From NCBI GenBank assembly GCA_041855665.1, contig JBHAEP010000033.1, positions 1 through 6,267 on the forward strand: 6,267 nucleotides of DNA. Reading direction: 5' to 3'. Below, in pieces: positions 1 to 4,765 of this stretch. The position numbers were made by a program, and so were the translations under genes. The notes beneath the pieces were generated by a model. It did no database searches and had not been told where the DNA came from. It worked only from the letters and a program-made list of their open reading frames with translations. Positions within the stretch are counted from its first letter, which is position 1; the number at the start of each line of letters is the position of its first letter. The stretch comes from JBHAEP01 sp041855665 (lineage in GTDB: Bacteria; Patescibacteriota; Saccharimonadia; Saccharimonadales; Saccharimonadaceae).

Positions 1-549
1 ATCGTAAATGGTGGAAATGCACTTTACGCTAGCATCTTGGGGGCGCTAGTTGTGCCGATTGTTTTCCGTTCGCTGTATCATATTATTGCTAGAGCATTTT
101 ACGCGCATCAAGACACCAAAACTCCACTTTATGTTTCAATTTTTGCAATAGCCTTAAATGTTATTTTGGCGATTATATTTACCATGCAATTCGACTGGGG
201 TGTTTATGGTTTAGCTTGGGCCCAGGGTATTGTTTCAATAGTGGAAGTTGTGATTCTTTCTATTATTCTAATGAAGTTAGTGCCGGGGATTTTTGACAAT
301 AAAACTAGAACAGCGTTAATTCGGATGGTGATCGCTACTTTATTGATGGGTATAGTGACATATCTACTGGTTTACATGATGCCAGTGCGAACAACAGACT
401 TAAGTTTCTGGTCAGTTTTCCCTAAGTTTGCTTTAATAACTGCGTTAAGTTTTTTGGTTTATTTGATTTTATCGAGTATTTTGCGTATCGAAGAAGCTGG
501 TCCTGTTTGGCGAAAAATCAAAGCTGTGATGTTTAGTAAAGCTAGCTAA
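1..549 (+). CDS. murJ: Lipid II flippase MurJ (MviN family), C-terminal part
   Basis: The 5' end lies outside the window; the frame is open from base 1 and ends at TAA 547-549, giving 182 residues. MurJ flips lipid II, the peptidoglycan precursor, across the cytoplasmic membrane and normally has about 14 transmembrane helices in roughly 500 residues. The visible part holds about five or six hydrophobic helices. Its first 40 or so residues carry the family's recognisable stretch, an Arg-containing helix followed by ARAFYAHQDTKTPLY, corresponding to the 'raFYA.qDtrTP' motif of MurJ proteins. An ATG-like or TTG start inside this region (such as 37) is not the real start, because the homologous sequence continues upstream of it. 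The tail is short and basic. It is followed after 30 bases by lepA, and no terminator is visible between them. Family assignment is confident; the upstream operon is unseen. Confidence 0.88.
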   Translation: MVNGGNALYASILGALVVPIVFRSLYHIIARAFYAHQDTKTPLYVSIFAIALNVILAIIFTMQFDWGVYGLAWAQGIVSIVEVVILSIILMKLVPGIFDNKTRTALIRMVIATLLMGIVTYLLVYMMPVRTTDLSFWSVFPKFALITALSFLVYLILSSILRIEEAGPVWRKIKAVMFSKAS

Positions 550-562
550 AACAGTGATAAAG

Positions 563-571
563 TGTTAAAAT
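563..571 (+). promoter_or_regulatory. Extended -10 promoter for lepA (5' half)
   Basis: TGT followed by TAAAAT (566-571) forms an extended -10 element in the 30-base gap after murJ. The expected transcription start falls at about 578-580, which is the ATG itself. No convincing -35 hexamer is seen 17 bases upstream and no Shine-Dalgarno sequence lies before the ATG, so a leaderless transcript is likely. Prediction from sequence only. Confidence 0.5.
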
Positions 572-579
572 AACAGAAT

Positions 580-1416
580 ATGAAAAATGATTCTATTCGA
601 AACTTCTGTATTATTGCACATATAGATCACGGCAAGTCAACTCTAGCTGATCGAATGATGGAGATGACCGGCACTGTTCAGAAGCGCGATATGAAAAAAC
701 AGCTTCTAGATTCAATGGATTTGGAGCGCGAAAAGGGTATTACTATCAAGTTAGCGCCGGTTCGAATGAATTATAAAGATGTTGAATTTAATTTAATAGA
801 CACTCCTGGTCATGTAGATTTTTCTTATGAAGTTTCACGCTCTCTTCAAGCTTGCGAGGGTGCGATTTTGGTTGTTGACGCGTCGCAGGGTATTCAAGCG
901 CAAACTTTGGCAAATGTTTATCTTGCCATGGAGCAAGATTTGACGATTATTCCAGTTCTAAATAAGGTTGATCTTCCGGCTGCTGATGTTCCACGGGTTT
1001 CAAAGCAGGTTATTAACCTATTGGGTTGCTCGGAGGATGAGATTATTCATATTTCAGCAAAAACTGGGAAAAATGTCGATAAGGTTTTGGATGCAATTAT
1101 TGATAGAATTCCAGCGCCAAAAGGTCAAGCTGATGACCCGACCAGGGCTTTGATATTTGATAGCTATTATGATGATTATCGCGGAGTTATTTTGTATGTT
1201 CGTGTGGTTGACGGTGAAATTAAGAAAGGTGAGGCTATTTATATGATGGCAACCGAGGCTCATGGTCTAGCTTTGGAAGTTGGTCATTTAAGTCCAGTCA
1301 TGAACCCTGATGACAAATTGGCTACAGGTCAAATTGGCTATATCGTAACAAACTTGAAGACTACTCGTGACGCTCGAGTTGGCGATACCGTTACTTTGAA
1401 AAAGTATTTTAATTAA
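580..1416 (+). CDS. lepA: Elongation factor 4 (LepA), N-terminal piece: GTPase domain and domain II
   Basis: LepA/EF-4 is a ribosome-associated translational GTPase related to EF-G. This 278-residue piece has all the GTPase motifs: G1 AHIDHGKST (residues 13-21), the switch I region with the conserved REKGITIK (50-57), G3 DTPGH (74-78) with the catalytic His78, G4 NKVD (128-131) and G5 SAK (159-161). Domain II follows from about residue 185 and ends in RVGDTVTL, the usual last strand before the linker to domain III. A complete LepA would then continue with domain III, but here the frame reads KKYFN and stops at TAA 1414-1416. The missing remainder is found intact at 2296-3267 in the same reading phase, so this is one gene split by an insertion, with the break in the linker between domains II and III. 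The ATG at 580 matches the normal LepA N-terminus. All catalytic residues are kept, so GTP binding by this piece alone is plausible (inference). Confidence 0.93.
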   Translation: MKNDSIRNFCIIAHIDHGKSTLADRMMEMTGTVQKRDMKKQLLDSMDLEREKGITIKLAPVRMNYKDVEFNLIDTPGHVDFSYEVSRSLQACEGAILVVDASQGIQAQTLANVYLAMEQDLTIIPVLNKVDLPAADVPRVSKQVINLLGCSEDEIIHISAKTGKNVDKVLDAIIDRIPAPKGQADDPTRALIFDSYYDDYRGVILYVRVVDGEIKKGEAIYMMATEAHGLALEVGHLSPVMNPDDKLATGQIGYIVTNLKTTRDARVGDTVTLKKYFN

Positions 1417-1422
1417 ATGAGC
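1407..1422 (+). repeat. Direct repeat at start of first insert gene (copy 1)
   Basis: TTTTAATTAAATGAGC spans the lepA stop and the start codon of the kinase-like gene. It matches 1957-1973 at all but one base plus a one-base gap. The sequence is AT-rich, so a chance match is possible. Confidence 0.4.
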
Positions 1423-1941
1423 TTAATTATTTTTACTGGAAAGTCTGCCGTAGGTAAGACTACTTTAGTTAAAAAACTGTCTAAAGATTTAGGTCTATTT
1501 AGTATAGGTCTTGATGATATTAAAGAAAATCTATACGACAAAGGGTTGAGAGATTTTTTGAGCGAGGGAGAGGTTGATAGAATTTCTTTCGAATCCGTTT
1601 TGAATATAGTTAAAAATATCACAAATAGGGGTGTCGATGTTTTTATTGATTTACACGAACAAGAAGATTTATCTAGGCTAAAAGATTTCGACACTAATAC
1701 AGTAGTTTATTATTTATACTGCCGAGAGAATGTTAGGGTTGAGAGATATAATAATAGAATAATTTCTGGAAATAGGCATCTGGGTCATGGCGACAAGATT
1801 ATCGATGAATGTGATAATTCGGGCGGATCTGTTGAATATGATTCGCGATTTGATGTTTATCTGGATATGACTGATTTTTCAGAATATGATTATCAGAAAT
1901 TACTACTTCACATTGATAGGCAGTTGAGGGGTGATGCTTAA
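1417..1941 (+). CDS. P-loop kinase-like protein (AAA_33 / zeta / CPT-type fold), substrate unknown
   Basis: This is a 174-residue protein with a clear Walker A loop, GKSAVGKTT (residues 8-16), near the N-terminus. An Asp pair (D33-D34) follows where small P-loop kinases place a substrate-binding acid, then a Walker B-like strand VFIDLH (75-80). A basic lid-like segment has R107, R110, R114 and R120 followed by HLGH (121-124). This order of motifs is typical of small P-loop phosphotransferases grouped with AAA_33, zeta-toxin and chloramphenicol phosphotransferase-like proteins; I cannot name a substrate. The ATG directly abuts the lepA stop and lies in the same frame, so stop read-through would fuse it to the LepA N-terminal piece. 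No Shine-Dalgarno sequence precedes it. Translation by reinitiation after lepA, or from a leaderless message started by the weak TATTTT at 1405-1410, is possible. It is AT-rich compared with its neighbours, suggesting acquisition. Confidence 0.8.
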   Translation: MSLIIFTGKSAVGKTTLVKKLSKDLGLFSIGLDDIKENLYDKGLRDFLSEGEVDRISFESVLNIVKNITNRGVDVFIDLHEQEDLSRLKDFDTNTVVYYLYCRENVRVERYNNRIISGNRHLGHGDKIIDECDNSGGSVEYDSRFDVYLDMTDFSEYDYQKLLLHIDRQLRGDA

Positions 1942-1956
1942 AATGATAATATATAT

Positions 1957-1973
1957 TTGTAATTTAAATGAGC
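1957..1973 (+). repeat. Direct repeat at start of second insert gene (copy 2)
   Basis: TTGTAATTTAAATGAGC overlaps the first possible start codon of the small membrane protein and nearly repeats 1407-1422. Both copies place ATGAGC (Met-Ser) at the start of an insert gene. Confidence 0.4.
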
Positions 1974-2231
1974 GATAGGAAATATATGAAACTGAATTCA
2001 ATCTTACATACAACACGTCGAGTTACATTAACGCTGGCTTTGGGTAGTGGAGTGGTTTCTAGTGTTATGTATTATATGCATGCAGCTAATGAATACGTCG
2101 ATCCTGAAGCTTCGGCAACACAAGAAATTATGGGTATTTGGTTTAGTATATTGTTTATTGTATTTACAGGCATATTTGTTGTTTCATCTACTATCTTATT
2201 GATATTATCTAAAAAACGAAAAAATAAATAA
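1968..2231 (+). CDS. Small two-helix membrane protein, function unknown
   Basis: The 87-residue protein has a basic N-terminus, a hydrophobic segment at about residues 18-40, a short polar acidic loop around NEYVDPEAS, a strongly hydrophobic second helix at about residues 55-80, and a basic tail KKRKNK. By the positive-inside rule both ends should be cytoplasmic with the acidic loop outside. I recognise no family. The start is uncertain. ATG 1968 shares its context with the start of the upstream gene but lacks a ribosome binding site. ATG 1986, which gives 81 residues, has AGGA five bases upstream and leaves the membrane segments intact. It sits 26 bases after the kinase-like gene, in a different frame, and is AT-rich like it. 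The pairing suggests co-acquisition, but a joint function is only a guess. Confidence 0.62.
   Translation: MSDRKYMKLNSILHTTRRVTLTLALGSGVVSSVMYYMHAANEYVDPEASATQEIMGIWFSILFIVFTGIFVVSSTILLILSKKRKNK
1977..1980 (+). promoter_or_regulatory. Possible ribosome binding site for the alternative start at 1986
   Basis: AGGA is followed by five bases and ATG 1986. It is the only Shine-Dalgarno-like sequence found near a start inside the insert, and it favours the shorter 81-residue form of the membrane protein over the start at 1968. Confidence 0.4.
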
Positions 2232-2279
2232 GTAGCCTTTGCATTGATAATATAAATGGCATTTGCCGCAAAAATAGTA

Positions 2280-2285
2280 TACAAT
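2280..2285 (+). promoter_or_regulatory. Weak -10-like sequence before the lepA 3' half
   Basis: TACAAT lies 10 bases upstream of ATG 2296, so a transcript from it would begin about 2291-2293 with only a few untranslated bases. No TG extension and no good -35 is present; a TTGCCG at 2263-2268 is too close for this hexamer but would sit 16 bases from the poorer TATAGC (2285-2290). No Shine-Dalgarno sequence precedes the ATG. If this is not a promoter, the lepA 3' half must be translated from read-through mRNA by an unusual route. Confidence 0.3.
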
Positions 2286-2295
2286 ATAGCAATAT

Positions 2296-3267
2296 ATGGA
2301 TGATATTGCGAAGAAAACCATCGTCAAGCCTCTACCTGGCTATAAGGAAGTTAAACCGTTTGTTTATGCGGGATTTTTCCCTGTGTCTAATGAAGACTAT
2401 AACGATCTTAAGGATGCGATTGAAAAATTAAGCTTGAGCGACTCTGCCTTGCAGTTCGAGCCTGAAAATTCTCCAGTTTTGGGTTATGGTGTTCGAATTG
2501 GCTTTTTGGGTCTTTTGCACATGGACATTATTCGCGAACGCCTGGAGCGCGAATATGATCTAGATCTTGTGGTGACAAATCCAAGCACTGATTATCAGGT
2601 TACTATGACGGATGGCGAGGAATTGGATATCAAGAGTGCCAGCGAGTTGCCGGTAGTTACTAAAATTTCTGAAATTCGTGAACCTTGGATTAATGGTGAG
2701 ATTGTTGTGCCGAGTGATTATATTGGTGCGGTGATTCAATTGATTGTCAGCAAACGTGGTCGCCAGAAGAATTTGAGCTATATTGATGAACGGGCTCTAA
2801 TTTCCTTTGAGGCACCACTGGCCAATCTTTTGACTGATTTTTACGACCAGCTAAAGAGTGTTACTAGTGGCTATGGAAGCTTTAATTATGAGCTAGCTGG
2901 ATATTTCCCTGAGGATCTGGTTCGAGTTGATTTTTACGTTTCCGGAGAGATGGTTGACGCATTGAGCGTAATGGCGCACCGTAGTGAATCACAAGCTCTT
3001 GGTCGGGAAGTTGTTAAAAAACTTAAAGAGGTCGTCCCTAGGCAGAATTTCCAAGTGAGTTTACAGGCGGCGATTGGCGGTAAATTTATTGCTCGAGAGG
3101 ATATTTCCGCATACCGCAAAGACGTAACAGGCTATCTTTACGGAGGAGATGTTAGTCGAAAAAAGAAGCTACTAGCAAAGCAAGCTAAAGGTAAAAAACG
3201 TATGAAACGCTTCGGTAAGGTGGATATTCCATCTGAGGCTTTTACTGTAATGTTAAAGAGGGATTAA
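2296..3267 (+). CDS. lepA: Elongation factor 4 (LepA), C-terminal piece: domains III to CTD
   Basis: The 323 residues match the second half of LepA without gaps. After about ten linker residues (MDDIAKKTIV) the protein joins the family sequence at KPLPGYKEVKP. It continues through domain III with GFLGLLHM (residues 69-76) and ERLEREYDLDL, the EF-G-like domain V region, and the LepA-specific C-terminal domain with GGDVSRKKKLLAKQ starting at residue 283 and the basic GKKRMK. It has no GTPase motifs, so it cannot act as a factor alone. With the piece at 580-1416 it totals 601 residues, a full LepA length. The ATG is the first possible start: an in-frame TAG lies at 2287-2289. It shares reading phase with the N-terminal half. 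Its stop TAA abuts the gmk ATG. Whether the two polypeptides associate, as the intact reading frames suggest, is inference; a recently broken, decaying gene is the alternative. Confidence 0.93.
   Translation: MDDIAKKTIVKPLPGYKEVKPFVYAGFFPVSNEDYNDLKDAIEKLSLSDSALQFEPENSPVLGYGVRIGFLGLLHMDIIRERLEREYDLDLVVTNPSTDYQVTMTDGEELDIKSASELPVVTKISEIREPWINGEIVVPSDYIGAVIQLIVSKRGRQKNLSYIDERALISFEAPLANLLTDFYDQLKSVTSGYGSFNYELAGYFPEDLVRVDFYVSGEMVDALSVMAHRSESQALGREVVKKLKEVVPRQNFQVSLQAAIGGKFIAREDISAYRKDVTGYLYGGDVSRKKKLLAKQAKGKKRMKRFGKVDIPSEAFTVMLKRD
3258..3263 (+). promoter_or_regulatory. Ribosome binding site of gmk
   Basis: GAGGGA lies inside the last codons of lepA, four bases before ATG 3268. It supports this start and translation of gmk from a shared lepA-gmk message. 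Confidence 0.6.
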
Positions 3268-3972
3268 ATGGAAGAATTAGTACAGGAATATCAACCTTCT
3301 AGTCATGGTATTTTTATTGCTCAATCTACCGACATAGTGCTTTTGGTCGGTATAGCTGGCGCCGGAAAAGACACTATTAAAAAAGAATTATTCAAGGGTA
3401 GTATGTACTATGATTTAGTTTCTCATACTACTAGAAAACCTCGCTCGAACAATGGACGAGAGGAAGTAGACGGCATCGATTATCATTTTATTGACAGTGA
3501 CAAAGCGACTGAAATGATTCTGAACCGTGAATTTATTGAGGTTAAATTTGTGCACGGAACAATTTACGGCACATCTGTTTCTGAGCTTGAAAATGCAAAT
3601 AGCCAAAACAAGGTTGCACTAACAGATGTTGATATTCAAGGCGTTGAAGAATATTTAGCTTTAACACCTCGGGTGACGCCAATATTTATAGTTCCGCCAA
3701 GATACGATGTTTGGCTAGAGAGGTTAAAATCTAGATACTCTAACGAAGAAGAATTCCGAGCAGAATGGCCTAAGCGTCGTGCTAGCGCTATTCGTGAACT
3801 CCAAGAGGTTTTATCGAAGAAAGTTTACCATGTTGTGGTGAACGACAAGCTCGAAGATGCCATAGATCACGTCAAGGAGATTACTGAAAACCCAGCTAGT
3901 CATACCGGCGATGATGCTGGCCGCGTAGTAGCTGATTTGATTTTACGAGAACTAGTGGCGAGTCGAAATTAG
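3268..3972 (+). CDS. gmk: Guanylate kinase family protein
   Basis: Guanylate kinase phosphorylates GMP to GDP in nucleotide metabolism. The 234-residue protein has a P-loop GIAGAGKDT (residues 28-36), the GMP-binding segment SHTTRKPR (52-59) followed by EVDGIDYHF (66-74), Glu91 in the FIE turn, YGTS (100-103) and a Walker B-like DVDIQG (120-125). A lid region rich in Arg and the late VVND motif follow. Ser52, Arg56, Arg59, Glu91, Tyr100 and Ser103 correspond to GMP-contacting residues in characterised guanylate kinases. Two points differ from the usual enzyme: the P-loop reads GIAGAGKD rather than GPSGxGKS, and about 20 extra residues precede it, with a longer C-terminal tail. The start is supported by GAGGGA just upstream and directly follows the lepA stop. 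Its stop TAG lies inside the CIRCE element. GMP kinase activity is likely; some other GMP-kinase-fold role cannot be excluded. Confidence 0.85.
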   Translation: MEELVQEYQPSSHGIFIAQSTDIVLLVGIAGAGKDTIKKELFKGSMYYDLVSHTTRKPRSNNGREEVDGIDYHFIDSDKATEMILNREFIEVKFVHGTIYGTSVSELENANSQNKVALTDVDIQGVEEYLALTPRVTPIFIVPPRYDVWLERLKSRYSNEEEFRAEWPKRRASAIRELQEVLSKKVYHVVVNDKLEDAIDHVKEITENPASHTGDDAGRVVADLILRELVASRN

Positions 3973-3995
3973 CACTCTAGTTGATTGAGTGCTAA
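3969..3995 (+). promoter_or_regulatory. CIRCE operator (HrcA binding site)
   Basis: TTAGCACTC, nine bases, GAGTGCTAA: an exact match to the CIRCE consensus. The inverted repeat extends to 12-base perfect arms (3966-3977 and 3987-3998). The left arm contains the gmk stop codon (TAG 3970-3972), and the spacer contains the -35 hexamer of the hrcA promoter, so bound HrcA would block RNA polymerase. CIRCE is the known operator of HrcA in many bacteria, and hrcA begins 21 bases downstream, so autoregulation is expected. Confidence 0.97.
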
Positions 3996-4009
3996 TTTTA
4001 TGCTATGAT
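3981..4009 (+). promoter_or_regulatory. hrcA-grpE promoter, CIRCE-controlled
   Basis: TTGATT (-35, 3981-3986), a 17-base spacer, then TATGAT (-10, 4004-4009) preceded by TGC, giving an extended -10. The predicted start of transcription is at about 4015-4017, coinciding with the hrcA ATG at 4016; no Shine-Dalgarno sequence is present, so the mRNA should be leaderless. This is the best promoter in the window. Confidence 0.85.
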
Positions 4010-4015
4010 TAAAGT

Positions 4016-4753
4016 ATGACAGAACGCCAAGAAGCTATATTAGCTGCAATAGTTGAACAATATGCTGAAGTTGCATCTCCAGTAGGTAGCGTTACTTTGG
4101 CGAAACTTTTCGGAGTGTCTAGTGCTACTATTAGAAGTGAAATGGCCAAGCTGGAGGCTAAGGGGATGATTACTCAACCCCATACTAGTGCCGGGCGAGT
4201 CCCGACTGATCTTGGATATAGGTTTTATGTAAATAGTCTAAATCAAAAACAAGACGAGGATATTAATAATCCTCACGATAGAAGTTTTCACGCTTTGACA
4301 GCCAGGGTCTCTGCCCACACTACTAGAGCAGACAGGGCTATTCGCAGTGCGGTTGATAGTTTGGTTGAGTTAACTCAAAACTTGGGTATAGCAACTATAG
4401 GTGACGAGCTCTATATGAATGGTATTGGAAATCTGTTTTCGCAGCCTGAATTCCTGGAGGGTAAGCATGTTCAGGCTGTGGCTAGACTACTGGATAATAT
4501 TGAACCTTGGTTGCGTGAAGCAGCTCCAAACGAACCCTTGAATGTGTATATTGGTTCGGAAAATCCAATTGGAAAAAATAGTGGAGCGTCGTTGATTATC
4601 AGTAAGTTTAACTCTCCTTTTAGTGAGCATAGCTATATTGGAGTTTTGGGCCCAACTCGTCAAAATTACGCCAGAACAATCCAGCTAGTTCAACACGCAG
4701 GAGCTATGCTAGAGGATATTTTGGCTGAAAAAGATTATTACGATAAAGAATAG
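4016..4753 (+). CDS. hrcA: Heat-inducible transcription repressor HrcA, compact form
   Basis: HrcA represses heat-shock chaperone operons by binding CIRCE. The 245-residue protein starts with a winged helix-turn-helix: the recognition helix region SSATIRSEMAKLE (residues 35-47) and the wing HTSAGRVPTD (56-65) are highly typical. The C-terminal part keeps the family's NGIGNLFSQPEF, the IG-EN segment (YIGSENPIG), the SLIISKF-like strand and GVLGPTRQNYA. Usual HrcA proteins are about 340 residues. Here the sequence passes from LTQNLGIATIGDE (about 119-131) straight to LYMNGIGN (132-139), so about 90-100 residues that hold the inserted dimerisation region and part of the GAF-like domain are absent. 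Reading frame and flanking motifs are clean, so this looks like a natural compact variant and not a frameshift. The perfect CIRCE upstream argues that it still binds DNA. It is co-transcribed with grpE, 12 bases downstream. Confidence 0.94.
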   Translation: MTERQEAILAAIVEQYAEVASPVGSVTLAKLFGVSSATIRSEMAKLEAKGMITQPHTSAGRVPTDLGYRFYVNSLNQKQDEDINNPHDRSFHALTARVSAHTTRADRAIRSAVDSLVELTQNLGIATIGDELYMNGIGNLFSQPEFLEGKHVQAVARLLDNIEPWLREAAPNEPLNVYIGSENPIGKNSGASLIISKFNSPFSEHSYIGVLGPTRQNYARTIQLVQHAGAMLEDILAEKDYYDKE

Positions 4754-4754
4754 T

Positions 4755-4760
4755 AGGGGA
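4755..4760 (+). promoter_or_regulatory. Ribosome binding site of grpE
   Basis: AGGGGA is placed five bases before ATG 4766, just after the hrcA stop. It fixes the grpE start and shows that Shine-Dalgarno initiation is used for internal operon genes here. Confidence 0.65.
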
Positions 4761-4765
4761 AATTT

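Larger units (their letters stand above)
1405..2295. other. AT-rich inserted segment splitting lepA (boundaries approximate)
   Basis: About 0.88 kb separates the two halves of lepA. A hand count gives about 32% G+C over 1441-2280, against about 41% over 601-1380 and about 42% over 2341-2700, so the segment differs in composition from the gene it interrupts. It carries two genes unrelated to translation factors and a 64-base non-coding tail (2232-2295). It has no transposase, recombinase, homing endonuclease or intein motif. The left side has almost no non-coding sequence, which leaves no room for a group I or group II intron core. Exact ends cannot be fixed: the only possible flanking duplication is a short AGTAT (1403-1407 and 2276-2280), too short to trust. 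The distance between the two coding halves is a multiple of three. Confidence 0.75.

Noticed and set aside
968..1153. Plus-strand open frame overlapping lepA in another frame
   Set aside because: It lies wholly inside the conserved GTPase coding sequence and has no family motif.
1054..1263. Minus-strand open frames inside lepA, the kinase gene, the membrane-protein gene and gmk (for example 1054-1263, 1413-1694, 2072-2284, 2934-3119, 3415-3606)
   Set aside because: They are antisense to well-supported genes, show no recognisable motif and have no promoter or ribosome binding site I can see.
2241..2267. Short hairpins (GCATT...AATGGC, and GGCATTTGCC at 2258-2267) in the tail of the insert as a terminator or attachment site
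   Set aside because: Stems are three to five pairs, one with a bulge, and no T-tract follows on the + strand.
1403..2280. AGTAT at 1403-1407 and 2276-2280 as a target-site duplication
   Set aside because: Five bases in AT-rich DNA occur easily by chance, and joining at these points would leave an in-frame TAG before the lepA 3' half. Not strong enough to define the insert ends.
1405..2295. The lepA interruption as a self-splicing intron or intein
   Set aside because: The left junction has a stop codon directly followed by a new start, which rules out an intein. The non-coding part is only about 64 bases at the right end, too little for a group I or group II catalytic core, and no homing endonuclease or reverse transcriptase is encoded.
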